A stretch of DNA of 40,691 bases from Chytridium lagenaria (GCA_025449115.1 JAHLKC010000221.1:1-40691), one strand, 5' to 3'. Positions 1 to 11,131 are shown, counted from the stretch's first letter. The notes: generated by a model not told the origin, from the sequence alone. Numbers and translations are program-made.

Positions 1-420
1 CGAAAATATATATTTTTTAATTTAAAAAATTTCTGGTTTGTTGAGGACCAATCAGGATTTAATCCAAAGTTTTTAATGATTTTTAAGTTCCGGCGGTATA
101 CTTGCTTTTAAAGTAAGTTCCGGATATTATATAACTGGACGATCTTCCGGTACTTAAATGATATTTCAGGTACTTATGACCCAGATACTCGGATCAAAGG
201 CTGTACCGTTCAATTATTATTAATTAATTTATTTTAAAATTCTAAAATACATGATTCGCCGACCTGTTTTTCACAGGCGACGAATCAACATTGAGAGCAC
301 TTATCCACCTCCGCATCCCAGCACACCCTCCGCATCCCAGCACACCCCCGCATCCCAGCACTCACCCTTCTATCACTTGAGTGGTCAGAGAGTGGGGAAT
401 AACAATAAAAAAAATAACAA
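1..420. other. AT-rich leader, no gene seen
   Basis: AT-rich sequence followed by a short CA/CCC-rich stretch (about 300-370) with a repeated GCATCCCAGCACACCC-like unit. Open frames here are short and compositionally biased. I see no gene, splice-site chain or RNA. It may lie inside element C, whose right end is at 3857, but no left terminus is visible. Confidence 0.4.
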
Positions 421-2216
421 ATTGCAGAGAGGGTTCAAACCCTCATGCAATTGGATTATCGAAGTTTGAGCTGATGGTTGGAGGAGGTGGTGGTGATGGT
501 TCATGGAGTGATGGAGAAGGGTGGTTCGAGGAGGTGGTGGTTACAACGTTTGTTCTTGGGAGTGGGTGGTGAGTGCTACAGAGAGGGTTTAAACCCCTCA
601 TGCGGCGATAAAGTAGGCTGGGGTATTAGCGCATGGTCGGGGTGGTGGGGGTGGTGATGGTGGTGGTGGTGGTTTATGCTGCTTTGAGTGGTCGGGAGGG
701 GTTGGTCACGAGAGAGGGGTGGTTCGAGGTTGTTCGCGGTGATGGTGGCCATAATGGTTGTAGGGAATGAATGTCGCAGAGAGGGTTTGAACCCCTCATG
801 CGGCGGGGTGTCGGTGGTTGTGGTCGATAAAGTGTTTCGAGGGGGGTGGATTGAGCGGGGGGGGGGGGTGGATGAGGGATTGGTCGAAGGGAAGAAAAAG
901 GGGGATTGTATGCTGTTTATGTGAGATTTTCTCATAGCGAGAAAGTTTCTTTTTAATTTCGAATAAAAAAAATTGATTGGTCGAAATAAGGTTATTATCG
1001 TTTTATTTATAAAATAATTAATTTAAATATTATTTAAATATTATTTAATATTATTTTATTAATATGTTATTATTATTTATAATTATAATTATATATTAAT
1101 ATATTAATATATTACGTAATACGTAATAATAATTTATTACGTAATATATTAATATATTATATTATAATTAATAGTATTATAATTAATAATAATAATAAAT
1201 TTATTTAAAGTTATTAATTTTTGTATTACATTTTTAATTTTTGTAATACATTATAAATTAAATTATTCTAGTTTTTTTTTTCACATATACGGAGGGTGAT
1301 TCCCCCCTTTTTTTTAGTTTTCTAACCGCACGGCATAGAGGGTTCGACCCCCTCATGCCGTGATCCTCCTCACACCATCACCCACCACCTACACCACCAC
1401 CCAACACCACTCACCAACCCCCCGATCCCACCGTCTTCCAACTGCATGAGGGGTTCGAACCCTCTCTGCAGTTCTTCTCTCTCCATCCATCCTCGACCAC
1501 TCCCCATCAACAACCACCACTGACACCCAACCCCGCAGCACTCACCGACCCCCGACGCCACCACCTACACCACCACCCAACACCACTCACCAACCCCCGA
1601 CCCCACACCTCTTCCAACTGCATGAGGGGTTCGAACCCTCTCTGCAGTTCTTCTCTCTCCTCTCCATCCCTCGACCACTCCCAATCAACCACCACCACAG
1701 ACCACCACCAACACCGCACCACTGACCGACCCCCAACACCACACTACACCACTCACCAATCCCCCGACCCACCCTCTTCCAACTGCATGAGGGGTTCGAA
1801 TCCTCTCTGCAGTTCTTTCCACCCCTCGACCACTCCCATCAACCACCACCAACCACCACCAACCACCGCAACATTCACCGACCCCCGACACCACCACCTA
1901 CACCCCATCCACCACTCACCAACCACTGGCTCCTCCACTTTCCACTCCAACTCTATTCCATCCTACTGCATGAGGGGTTCGAACCCTCTCTGCAGTTGTT
2001 GTTTTTTTTATTTTTCTCCGTTCTCCGTTCTCCGTTGTTTTAACATTTTGTTCTTAGTTTTTTTTTGGTTCTTATAGTGACATTTGCCACTCTAAGAAAC
2101 AATTATAAAAACAGCGATTCTGAGACCGCGGTCTCAGAATTGAAGTTTTTATAAATGTTTTTTAGAGCGACGTGTTGCTAACAATTTATACTGGAGGGGT
2201 TCGAGCCCCCTCCTTT
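421..2216. repeat. Nine-copy palindromic GGGTTCGAACCC repeat in two mirrored halves
   Basis: A repeat of about 32 bp, centred on GAGGGTTCGAACCCTC-like palindromes, occurs near 421-451, 575-605, 775-804, 1329-1363, 1440-1472, 1616-1648, 1781-1813, 1965-1997 and 2188-2216. The first four read AGAGGGTT..CCTCATG; the next four read the other way (CATGAGGGGTTCGAACCCTCTCTGCAG). Spacers on the left are TGG-rich; spacers on the right are CCACC-rich, so strand composition flips across the AT core at about 950-1290. Open frames in both strands here repeat the same short peptides because of the repeat and are not genes. The centre resembles a tRNA T-arm/B-box, but no full tRNA is present. Confidence 0.8.
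950..1290. other. AT-only core with nested palindromes
   Basis: Almost pure A/T with repeated ATTAATAT and ATTACGTAAT palindromes. It sits exactly between the G-rich left spacers and the C-rich right spacers of the flanking palindromic repeat. No gene is visible. A replication or hairpin role is possible but is only inference. Confidence 0.6.
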
Positions 2217-2755
2217 GTATTACGTTACTCATTGTGTTACGTTTTTATTTATTTATTTATTTATTTATTATTTTTATTTACTTATTTATATATTTATTTT
2301 TTATATTTATTTACTTAATATTTATTTATTTATTATCATTTATTTACATATTTATTTATTTTAATAACTTAGGCGCGTGAAGGCACGCGTCAGCGCGATG
2401 CGCGCGCGTGAAGGCGCTTGATTTACGCGCGACTTCATATTTTATTATTTCCTTAATCATCATTATGTTTATATATTAATAGTATTTATAGACATGTTAA
2501 AATAAAAATGCGTTCACTTTTTTAAAATGTAGATTTCTATTCTTTCCTTGACGCTTTATTTGGTAAAAACATTTGCAGACTCTTTCATATCTTTTGCCTT
2601 AACCGTTTCTTCACAAGTCGTTTAGGGGTTCAGGTCGTTTGTCTCTTTTTACATGCGTTTCAACTTTTTCTGTTTATTTTCTTTCATTCTTTAGACGCTC
2701 GTCAATTTTATTGTGGTTTATATATAAAAAATACCTAACCTTCTAACCCACAGGC
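2217..2755. repeat. TTTA microsatellite and CGCG-rich patch
   Basis: A (TTTA)n tract lies at about 2240-2360, followed at about 2370-2430 by a short GC-rich patch with repeated GCGCGTGAAGGC units. The rest is AT-rich. No gene is seen. Confidence 0.6.
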
Positions 2756-2759
2756 CCTT

Positions 2760-3690
2760 ATAACCCTAGGAGCTGTAGGGTATACGTTTATGTATCATGC
2801 TCTTGGTATCGGAAATGTCAAGAAGGCATGCCATCACGGCAACGCATACCAACGTATGCGGTGACATACCTTTGGTGACCGATTTATATTTTGGTGCGAC
2901 GCTCATTTTTGGTAAACTCACGTGTTGGCCTCTACGGTGTGATTCCATCAAGTGCTGCAGGGACTTGGGGAAGCCCGATATTGCAGCGATATTAATAGGA
3001 GCTGAAGGGTATACGTTTATGTATCATATGTACAAATGTGGTGTGAATGGCATTGCTCTTGGTATCGGAAATGGCAAGAAGGCATGCCATCACGGCAACG
3101 CATACCAACGTATGCGGTGACATACCTTTGGTGACCGATTTATATTTTGGTGCGACGCTCATTTTTGGTAAATTCACGTGTTGGCCTCTACGGTGTGATT
3201 CCATCAAGTGCTGCAGGGACTTGGGGAAGCCTGATATTGCAGCAATATTAATAGGAGCTGTAGGGTATACGTTTATGTATCATATGTACAAAGGTGGTGT
3301 GAATGGCATTGCTCTTGGTATCGGAAATGGCAAGAAGGCATGACATCATGGCAACGCATACCAACGTATGCGGTGACATACCTTTGGTGACCGATTTATT
3401 TTTTGGTGCGACGCTCGTTTTTGGTAAATTCATGTGTTGGCCTCTACGGTGTGATTCCATCAAGTGCTGCAGGGACTTGGGGAAGCCCGATATTGCAGCG
3501 ATATTAATAGGAGCTGTAGGGTATACGTTTATGTATCATATGTACAAATGTGGTGTGAATGGCATTGCTCTTGGTATCGGAAATGGCAAGAAGGCATGCC
3601 ATCACGGCAACGCATACCAACGTATGCGGTGACATACTTTTGGTGACCGATTTATTTTTTGGTGCGACGCTCGTTTTGAAAAATAGAAAA
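2760..3690. repeat. 256-bp tandem repeat, about 3.6 copies
   Basis: The phrase AGGGTATACGTTTATGTATC recurs near 2776, 3006, 3262 and 3519. Copies two to four are 256 bp apart. The first copy is 230 bp because a 26-bp piece (TACAAATGTGGTGTGAATGG region) is missing. Both strands stay open for about 100 codons, but 256 is not a multiple of three, so the peptide changes frame at each unit; I read it as non-coding. It lies just inside the right end of element C, matching the tandem arrays beneath the left end of element B. Confidence 0.85.
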
Positions 3691-3857
3691 AGCACAACGT
3701 ACCAACGTATACGGTAGTAAACGTTGTCGGAAAAAGAATTGTCAATTTTCTCTGTGCAACGGTATTGAAATTGATCAACGTACGTATACGACGGTATATT
3801 TTGAAATTCGACGAAATTTTATTACTAGTCGTCGGTTTTCACCCCGGTATTTATCCC
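2760..3857. mobile_element. Element C, right end only (KDZ-type transposon terminus)
   Basis: The end at 3857, read outward-in on the minus strand, starts GGGATAAATACC, then AAAACCGACGAC and TTCGTCGAATTT. This matches both ends of element B (18133 and 31296) in order and spacing. The 8 bases after it (3858-3865, ATTAAATG) would be the target duplication; its partner lies outside the window. The left end of C is not visible, so the listed start is only the start of its tandem repeat. It sits 25 bp inside an intron of the host gene, whose donor is at 3890. Confidence 0.8.
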
Positions 3858-3890
3858 ATTAAATGGTAATGTCAAAAAAACTGTCCTTAC

Positions 3891-4629
3891 GTCTCATAAT
3901 GCTCAGATACTGTGAGATGGTAAGAGCATCTGGGCACCAAGTTCTCTCCATGAAGCCTCCGTTCTGCACCTCGTAATGCATTAATTCGATCTAGGACAGT
4001 ATGTAAATTGGAAACCCTGTTGACAAAATCAGTGCAACACTCACCTGACATAGATATCATTGGCTCAATATCAGGATTTTCTTCATTATGATGGGCAACA
4101 AGCTCAGCAATCTCTGGCACGAAGTTGCTTTGTCTTTTGTTCAAACCAGGTAGACAAGTTGATTGTTCTTTAATGGAGATGGTAATGACAGTGATGTAAA
4201 CAAATGAAATCAACTACCTTGCTTGTCGGCCCCTCAGTTTTCTCACATAAGCCTTTCTTTCCTGCCGCAGAGCCCTCCGCTCTTCTCAATGATTATCAGG
4301 GTCATTAATATACTCTGGATGTTGATCCACAAAGCCTCGCTGCTCCTCAATCATCCCACCATAGCCCATCCGCACTGCAACCATCTGAAACGTTTGTCCA
4401 AGATCAACACCAATATGTGGCCGCCAGTTTCTATCTTCAGGGTCTGTGACTCCAGCAGGATGGGCAGGTATATTGTCTTGGCCTTCCTCATCAGTCCATT
4501 GCCATTCTGGCACAAGGACGGGAGCATGGTTGATGGCAAGGAGTTGGCCTGTCGGAGTTTGCTGGTTGCCTCTCCAGGGTGTATCAGGATGGTGTGCCAT
4601 TCGGTGCGCCCCTGGGTTTTGAACCTCAT
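3891..4629 (-). CDS. Host gene, 3' exons (unrecognised protein)
   Basis: Exons by splice-frame consistency: 4629-4218 (after the intron that holds element A), 4133-4045 and 3990-3891, with donor GTAAGG at 3890. Phases chain correctly (1, 2, 1, 2). Residues include PEDRNWRPHIGVDLG and a charged helix RRALRQERKAYVRKLRG. An in-frame TGA at 4286-4288 interrupts the first exon, yet the frame resumes and splices well beyond it. It may be a nonsense mutation, or the true stop with decayed sequence after. A 39-nt intron (4303-4265) would remove it, but its borders are weak. No family is recognised. The gene continues through element C beyond the window's left part. Confidence 0.55.
4286..4288 (-). 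other. In-frame TGA in host exon
   Basis: The codon follows DPDNH and precedes EERRALRQ in the same frame. Exons on both sides chain in phase, so the stop is either inactivating or the true end of the protein. Confidence 0.6.
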
Positions 4630-4680
4630 CTAGAGTGGCAATGCGCGCTTAGAAAATAGGTTTTAGTTTTTGATAGCGAG

Positions 4681-4688
4681 AAAGAAAA
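4681..4688. repeat. Target-site duplication of element A, left copy
   Basis: AAAGAAAA, repeated at 16622-16629 immediately outside the other end of element A. Eight base pairs is the length known for Zisupton/KDZ insertions. Confidence 0.85.
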
Positions 4689-4745
4689 GGGATAGCTACT
4701 GGGGTCAAAACCGTTGACGTATGTTACCAAAGTACCGGTTTCAGA
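4689..4745 (+). repeat. Element A left terminal inverted repeat
   Basis: About 55 bp, imperfect. The best-matched part is AAAACCGTTGACRTATGTTA followed by CCAAAGTAC. The outermost 25 bp (GGGATAGCTACTGGGGTC..) resemble the ends of elements B and C more than the inner part does. Confidence 0.88.
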
Positions 4746-5770
4746 CCCAACACGGCCGGGTCCAGAGGACACGGCCGTAACACGGCCGTATCCGGTCTGT
4801 AAGAACCGGTACCGAAAAACGGCCGGGTCGGGCGGGCCGGCCGTAACCGGTCTGCAAAAACAATTACCGAAATACGGCCGGGTCGGGCGGGCCGGCCGTA
4901 GCCGGTCTGCAAGAACAATTACCGAAATACGGCCGGGTCGGGCGGGCCGGCCGTAACCGTTCTGTAGAAACCGGTACCATAACACGGCCGGGTTGGGAAG
5001 AAACCGTACTAAAGCACGACCGGGTCGGGCGGGCCGGCCGTAACCGGGCTGTAAGAACCAATACCGAAATACGGCCGTAAGAACCGGTACCGAAATACGG
5101 CCGGGTCGGGCGGGCCGGCCGTAACCGGTCTGTAAAAACCGGTACCATAATACGGCCGGGTGGGAAAGGAACCGTACTAAAGCACGACCGGGTCGGGCAG
5201 GCCGGCCGTAACCGGTTTGTAAGAACCGGTACCGAAATACGGCCGGTTGGGCGGGCCGGCCGTAACCGGTCTGTAAAAACCGGTACCATAATACGGCCGG
5301 GTGGGAAAGGAACCGTACTAAAGCACGACCGGGTCGGGCGGGCCGGCCGTAACCGGTTTGTAAGAACAAGAACCAAATTACGGCCGGGGCGGGCGGGCCG
5401 GCCGTAACCGGTCTGTAAAAGCCGGTACCATAATACGGCCGGGTTGGGAGGGCCGGCCGTAACCGGTCTGTAGGAACCCTACTAAAGCACGGCCGGGTTG
5501 GGCGGGCCGGCCGTAAACGGTCTGTAAGTACCAGAACCAAAATACGGCCGGGTCGGGCGGGCTGGCCGTAACCCGTCTGTAAGAACAGGTACTAAAAGAC
5601 AGCCGGGTCGGGCGGAACGGCCGTAAGCGGTCTATAAGTAGCCCGGCGGTAACCGGTCTGTAGGAAGCGTACTAAAGCACGGCCGGGTCGGGCGGACCGG
5701 CCGTAACCGGTTTGTAAGAACCGGAACCAAAACATGGCCGTGTTCGTCTGGACGGCCATAGTGTTTAGTC
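4735..5770. repeat. Left subterminal array of element A (about 58-bp units, GC-rich)
   Basis: Some 16 imperfect units built from GGGCGGGCCGGCCGTAACCG, a GTCTGTAAGAACCGGTACC half and ATACGGCCGGGT. Long open frames on both strands (for example 4626-5540 minus) are Pro/Arg-rich translations of this array and not genes. The array is the GC-rich extreme of the motif also present in the introns of the element. Confidence 0.88.
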
Positions 5771-5884
5771 TATAGCGGAAGGTGTCTTGAGGAAAGGGAA
5801 GTGACCGGAGTCACAGACATCTTACCCTATAAGACGGATCCTGTTCCTTATGTTTTAGGAAACAATTTTCTTGAATACTTTTAG

Positions 5885-6245
5885 TTTTAGCCGTATACGG
5901 TCTCCATACTTACGGCAATAGCCACAACATATAAAGGTCGGTACGGCCGTATACGGTCTCCATAATTAAGGTAATCTCCACAGCATAAAAAGGTCGGTAC
6001 GGCCGTATACGGTCTCCATATAACAAGGTCGGTACGGCCGTATACGGTCTCCATACTTAAGGTAATATCCACAATACTTAAGGTGATATCCACAGCATAA
6101 AAAGGACCGTACGGCCGTATACGGTCTGTATACTTAAGGTAATCTCCACAGAATAAAAAGGTCGGTACGGCCGTATACGGTCTGTATAGAACAAGTTCGG
6201 TACGGCCGTATACGGTCTCCATATACGGTTCTGTACGTAGGTATA
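5885..6245. repeat. Second left subterminal array (TACGGCCGTATACGGTC)
   Basis: About seven copies of GGTACGGCCGTATACGGTCT at 45-80 bp spacing, with AT-rich fillers (CTTAAGGTAATATCCACA). It lies between the GC-rich array and the 3' end of the transposase. The core CGGCCGTATACGG is near-palindromic. Confidence 0.85.
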
Positions 6246-6329
6246 ACAAGCCTAGACGGGATGGACCGCGCTAGGTATATTCATTTACCAAAGTATTAAT
6301 TATGATGAATGGATATAGAACACATTGTA

Positions 6330-9300
6330 TTATCTAGAATTATGACACTTATACAGCTTAAGAAATGCATCAGAACCAAGGCGCGCCAGATTTTGGTGTT
6401 GCTTTCTGTTGTGTGCACAAACGTAAGTATGTATAGTCATGTTTGCATGACCTTCTGTCATATAGGAGGTGGATTTCTTCATCTGCGCCATACCCTTGTT
6501 CGCTGACTCCTGATAGCTAGTGTTGAGGTCCCCAACATTAACGTCGGCTCTATAGTGCATAGCATGGGATGCGATGGAGCATCCAACGTGTGAGTGCGAA
6601 TGAAAGTCATCTATCATGAAGCGACAGTCCTTGAAAAACTCATACTCTCGTAGCATGCAATAATCTGCAGCATGGCAATTATTGTCTGCGAGACAATATG
6701 CTGGGCAGGTTCTAAATCTAAAAAGAATTTGTGTTAAAAGAGGACTTGATGTTTATGTACCTAGTAAATAGAGTTGAAAAAACGTCGTTGACACTTTCAT
6801 TTGATGGAAACAGGTGATAACCAATGTAAAATCGATGTCGACACATGAAAACCATAGCTCCTGAAGTCAAGGTCCTGGCTCGTCTTTGGCGGTGGTAGTA
6901 TTTTGGACACCTCACCCCATCTGTGTTGGGGTCTAGGGCTCTCTTTTCCCGGAGGTTTGGATAAGCGGGGCGGGATCGAACCTGGGGAAGGAAGTAAAAA
7001 CATCCAGTCTTAACAGATGCGGTTAGATGATACATGATATATGAAATTTGGAATACACTGGCATCCCAATATGTCAACGAATTATACAATTTCTGAACTA
7101 CCACGGCCATGCCGGTCCGGTGCGGCCATGCCGGTCCGTTACGGCCATGTTGGCCATGCCGGTCCGGTACGGCCATGTTGGCCATGCCGGTCCGGTACGG
7201 CCATGTTGGCCATGCCGGTCCGGTACGACCATCATTATTACGGCGGTACAGAAGCAAAATCACGCATACGGCCTTAACCGGGGCCGTACTTTCCCACCGT
7301 AAAGAATGAACTGAGAGAAAGACAGCCTACCTTCAACCAATTTGAATCCGATGACAGATCAATAGAAACTTCATGTGTTGTTGTGTGACGACTGTGAGCC
7401 ATTTTGACTCTATGCAACCTCACCAGAAGGAAGCTCACAAGAGATTTTAATATTGGTGGCATTATGTCATGATCTCCCTCAATGGAGAGATTGAACAAAA
7501 CGTTGCCAACAGATGGCACATAACGCCGCAAATTTTGAATTAGTTGCATCTGTCGAGCTGCATCATCCTGACCGCATACCATCATAGCCTGCAAAAATGT
7601 TCGCCCGTGAGGCAAAATGACCGTGACAACGGATTGCTCACAAAAGATCTATGTTTATTTTAAGTTGGACAAGAGAATAATCCAAACATACCACGTTTAA
7701 CAATTCGGTGAACGACTTGATTTGCGCCGGTGACCATATATTCTGAAGAAGGTACGATATAAATTGAGGCCACAGTTCCCAATGTTCTCGAAGTAGAAGA
7801 CCCAGACGATTGCCTTCATCTTTGATGTCCTCTGTGATATAAGCTCCATCCATTTCATCTCTTGCAGCTTTGCGATACGACGACGAAAAGCCACGGCCCT
7901 CAGCTCGGTGCTTATGATTATTAATAAACTAATCGAATTAGTCTCTGAATAACTAGTAATGTTTACCCATTTATCACGCATATAAGCAACGTCAGGCACG
8001 GCGCGGCTATTATTGTTAACATACGTAGGGCTCCTCAAGTTGAGAGTCTGCTTATCTCGCCGGTACCCTATTGCAATACCGTCACAAGCAACAAGATCAC
8101 AACGATCAACATTGCAAAAGGGGCATTGCACTCGATTATCCCAAGTGAGGTCCTGAAGTACCCTATATGCAAACCACGCCTAAGATATATTGATAAATTA
8201 GAGATGTAACTTAGGCGAATGATTCAGACAAGGGTTAACGTCGAAAATTGTCCCTGGCCAAAATCGCCGTACCCGTCCGTACCGTGCGTACCCGTCCGTA
8301 CCGTGCGTACAAACAATAAATTTAACCATACCCTGCCGTATACGGCCGCACCATGCCGTATACGACCGCACCCTGCCGTATACGCATATTAAATAAAAAC
8401 TCACCGCTGTGAAAACCCTAACACTAGGTGGTTTTTTTAACCTGTTATTTTCGAACTTCTCAGCGTAATCCCATCTCCTTTCCTCAATAAAGCTTGAAAA
8501 AGAGAACTCCGCACTACACATCAACTCAGTCATCTTATCCATCATCCGATGTGTATAAAGATAGCAGTTGTTCTTGTTAAAGATACCAAGATTGCCTAAG
8601 TCGGGACCGATAAACTTATGGCGCCGCCGAGGGCAAACTGGGCAGCGAGCTAGCTCAATGAATACTGTTGTTACTGAGTTCTCGGAAAATAGAGTTGCTT
8701 GCTTAAAGAACCTATCGTTCGTCGTATGGGAGAGCTTAAAACCACAAGAGCATTGGGCATCTTCCTCAAGTCTCAATGAACCACCTTGACCAATGTCGAT
8801 CTTTTCAGATGCTTTATAGACTCTAGGTGGCCATAAATTTGCCTCGTTTTCGCATAGAAGAGACAATGGTGGTGGTATTGGCCGATGCGACACTGAAGCA
8901 TCTGTTTCCTCATTTTCGGGGCTCACTGTGCGTTCATCAAAAGTAGTCACAAATTCATCTGCGCTTAGGAGAATGTCGATATGGCGGCACGAAGCTCTGT
9001 CAGTATTACCACGGATACATCTTGGTCCATTGCATTTGAAAGACGTTATTCCACTCTTGAAGGACAGATTCACAATCCTCCACTGGGGCCCAACGTCGAG
9101 CTCGTCATGTAGAACGGCATATATCTTAAAGGTCTTGTCAATGTGTAGGGGTACATATGGCAAATCATCTGCATGTAGGGGAGGGATAATGAAATTAAAA
9201 AGGACAAATAAATTTCATTCAAACACGGGCCAAAACGTACGGGCCTGTGCTGTACGGGCGGGACGGGCACCGCGGCTAATTGTCAAAAATACAGGTTAAA

Positions 9301-10037
9301 TCTAAACTTACCCAATGGATGCTTCACGTAATGTCGAGCAAAATGTATGACATCACTATGAATACACGCGTTAACGATAGGGGTGCAATTGCAGGCAATG
9401 ATCATTCGTTCTGTGTCTATATTGTGAATTTTGACAACGGGAAAGTTGGTTCCCTGCAATTAGCTGCTTAGTATAACAATACCATTAGTCGAAATTTACC
9501 TGGCAAACCATCTTTCCATCGTTGTAATCCTGCACAATATAAACATTTCCTGGACGCGGAACTGCAATCAGATCGTAATTTTTTAGAAGTTCATTGTATT
9601 TTAGAAGAGTGGTTTGTCTGCTGTCCAGGGTCCTGAAATTGTTAGTTGATAAGAGAAAATACGACGCTCACGAATATCTGCTATATCCAATGCGAGTATC
9701 GGGATCTAATGACATATGTCCTAATATACCGTCACCAATTAGGACCTCGGGGTCAACCACTTGAAAATTTGGATTATATGGCTCCATTACATCAAGATTG
9801 TTGTTTTCAGCTGCTCCTTCAATAACGTCGTGATTCCAGCCTTCCTCTGCAGCGGCATATTCAACTGCACGTGGTAAGAGTTGAGCCAGCATATATCAGT
9901 GTGATAACCAAAAATATACTAGCCTTACCTAAACCACCCCTAGTGTAGACTTCGCCCCGCTTCTCGCAACGAGCTTTCTCCCGCTTTTCCCACTTTGTCA
10001 ACTTTGACTTAGATGCTATCTTCACGGTGGAATGCAT
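6330..10037 (-). CDS. KDZ-type transposase, intact, 10 exons, 908 aa
   Basis: Exons on the minus strand: 10037-9929, 9864-9672, 9632-9500, 9453-9312, 9168-8405, 8179-7967, 7910-7692, 7648-7331, 7008-6761, 6717-6330. All junctions are GT..AG, phases chain, and the total is 2727 nt without a stop. Visible order: a short basic start (KSKLTKWEKREK); a SWIM-like finger CNC..CIH (exon 4); a second cysteine cluster CNGPRC..CRH, then CSCG and RCPVC (exon 5); CPFC..VACDGIAIG with D480 (exon 6); MVFMCRHRFYIGYHLFPSN (exon 9); LADNNCH with D791; IDDFHS; and NTSYQESAN with E850. D480/D791/E850 fit the catalytic triad of KDZ transposases, which are typically linked to CxC clusters and SWIM fingers. The same layout is known in HMGXB3-like animal proteins. 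The start is supported by the aligned start in copy B. It would cut and rejoin the element at its ends. Family assignment is from motifs only. Confidence 0.85.
7009..7330 (-). repeat. Transposase intron 8 of element A, filled by CGG array
   Basis: A 322-nt intron (others in this gene are 38-56 nt). At about 7100-7290 it holds four copies of GCCGGTCCGGTACGGCCATG with GTTGGCCAT linkers. The intron at the same position in copy B (19924-20052) is also long and carries B-type repeats. Confidence 0.8.
8180..8404 (-). repeat. Transposase intron 5 of element A, with array
   Basis: 225-nt intron. At about 8270-8390 it contains repeated TACCCGTCCGTACCGTGCG and TATACGGCCGCACCATGCCG units. It corresponds to intron 20909-21142 of copy B. 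Confidence 0.78.
9169..9311 (-). repeat. Transposase intron 4 of element A, with array remnant
   Basis: 143-nt intron containing a short GGGCCTGTGCTGTACGGGCG-type tract at about 9225-9270. It corresponds to an intron at about 21900-22129 of copy B that carries GCATGCGATC/TACGTATTTAGCGG tracts. Confidence 0.65.
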
Positions 10038-11131
10038 GGTGCAATACTGGATGCAAATACAGGGAGACTTTAAGTGTGCTTTGACAACAGCACTAAAATT
10101 TTATATGTAACGTAGAAAATTGTACGCCTATAAACGGACAGTTTGAAGGGTACCGTCTGTATACGTACGTAGCAGGTCGAACATGGCCTAGTACGCCCCA
10201 AAACAGAGCCAAGCGGCGACTTTAAAACAACATAAAAAATCAAGACGGACGTGTTTGGCATATGTGTGTTATATAAATTGAAAGCTCTCAATGAGAAAAA
10301 CCTTGTACGTATGCTCGGTAGCTTCTAACGGTCTGTGCCGTCTTGCAATTATTAATTCCAGCTTGGTAAACACAAAATTCGACTTTAAAATTCAATAAAA
10401 CACTCTACAGACGTGATAGAGGTGTGAAATCATCACCAATGAATTCCCCATATCTGTTTACTTTGGACCAAGTAGTCGTCGGCGCTTGACTTGCAAATTG
10501 AAGTTTGGGCTCAACGGAGTGGTGTAGTTTTAGGGCATGCGCGTCAAAAGCTTTCATTTGAAAATACCAAATGCGGACATACATGTTCGGCATATGTGTG
10601 TTATATCATTAGAAAGCTCTCAATGAGTGGATGCTCGTACGTATTATTGGCAGCGTTTAACGCTCTGGCATCGCCTGCAATGCGCTTTTTCCGCTCCGTT
10701 AGCACTAAATCTTCCTCAAAAACATTGCGGAGACAACTGTTCGGGGCTGACGCATGGTGAAAGAGTAATCTGAGTACTTTTACTTCAATTAAATGGTTAG
10801 GATATTAAATATCCTTCGGTAATTATCAATTGCAGTAACAAATGGTTTAAACATACTTAATAAATTGGCCATCTTTGGGCGTACCCGTGCGGTTATGGCC
10901 AAAAAAGGACGTACCCGTGCGGATACGGCCAAGAGGGGACTTAGCAATTTTTTAAAAAATGCTATCCAAAAATTTTCACCGGGCAGGCCGGAAATGGTCC
11001 ACTACGGCCCTTTTTTTTTTAGCAAATGTTCTCTTTTTCAAACAAGATTGTCAACGTACGTGCTGGGCCATGTGATATCATCATTGAAAAAATCCGATAC
11101 CAGAAGAAGAGAATTTGACAAAAAAAAAAGA
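10038..11131. promoter_or_regulatory. Intergenic region between divergent genes of element A
   Basis: About 1.1 kb between the transposase start (10037) and the start of the second gene (11132), so it should hold both promoters. It contains GTACGTATACAGACGGTACC-like tracts (about 10140-10170), an imperfect duplication sharing GGCATATGTGTGTTATAT and GAAAGCTCTCAATGAG (about 10256-10290 and 10590-10627), and at 10877-10935 two GGGCGTACCCGTGCGG/ GGACGTACCCGTGCGG repeats. An open frame runs in from 10865, but it translates the repeat, so I start the gene at 11132. No clear TATA box was located. Confidence 0.55.

Noticed and set aside
1437..1472. tRNA gene suggested by GGTTCGAACC
   Set aside because: Only a T-arm-like palindrome is present; no acceptor stem, D-arm or anticodon arm surrounds it.
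2797..3695. Overlapping 60-109 codon frames on both strands
   Set aside because: They come from the 256-bp tandem repeat and change frame between units.
4626..5540. 304-codon open frame on the minus strand
   Set aside because: It is a Pro/Arg/Tyr-rich translation of the 58-bp GC-rich array, open in more than one frame; no independent coding signal.
10865..11131. Upstream extension of the partner gene to 10865
   Set aside because: It translates two copies of a GTACCCGTGCGG repeat; copy B supports a start at MYCPCC.
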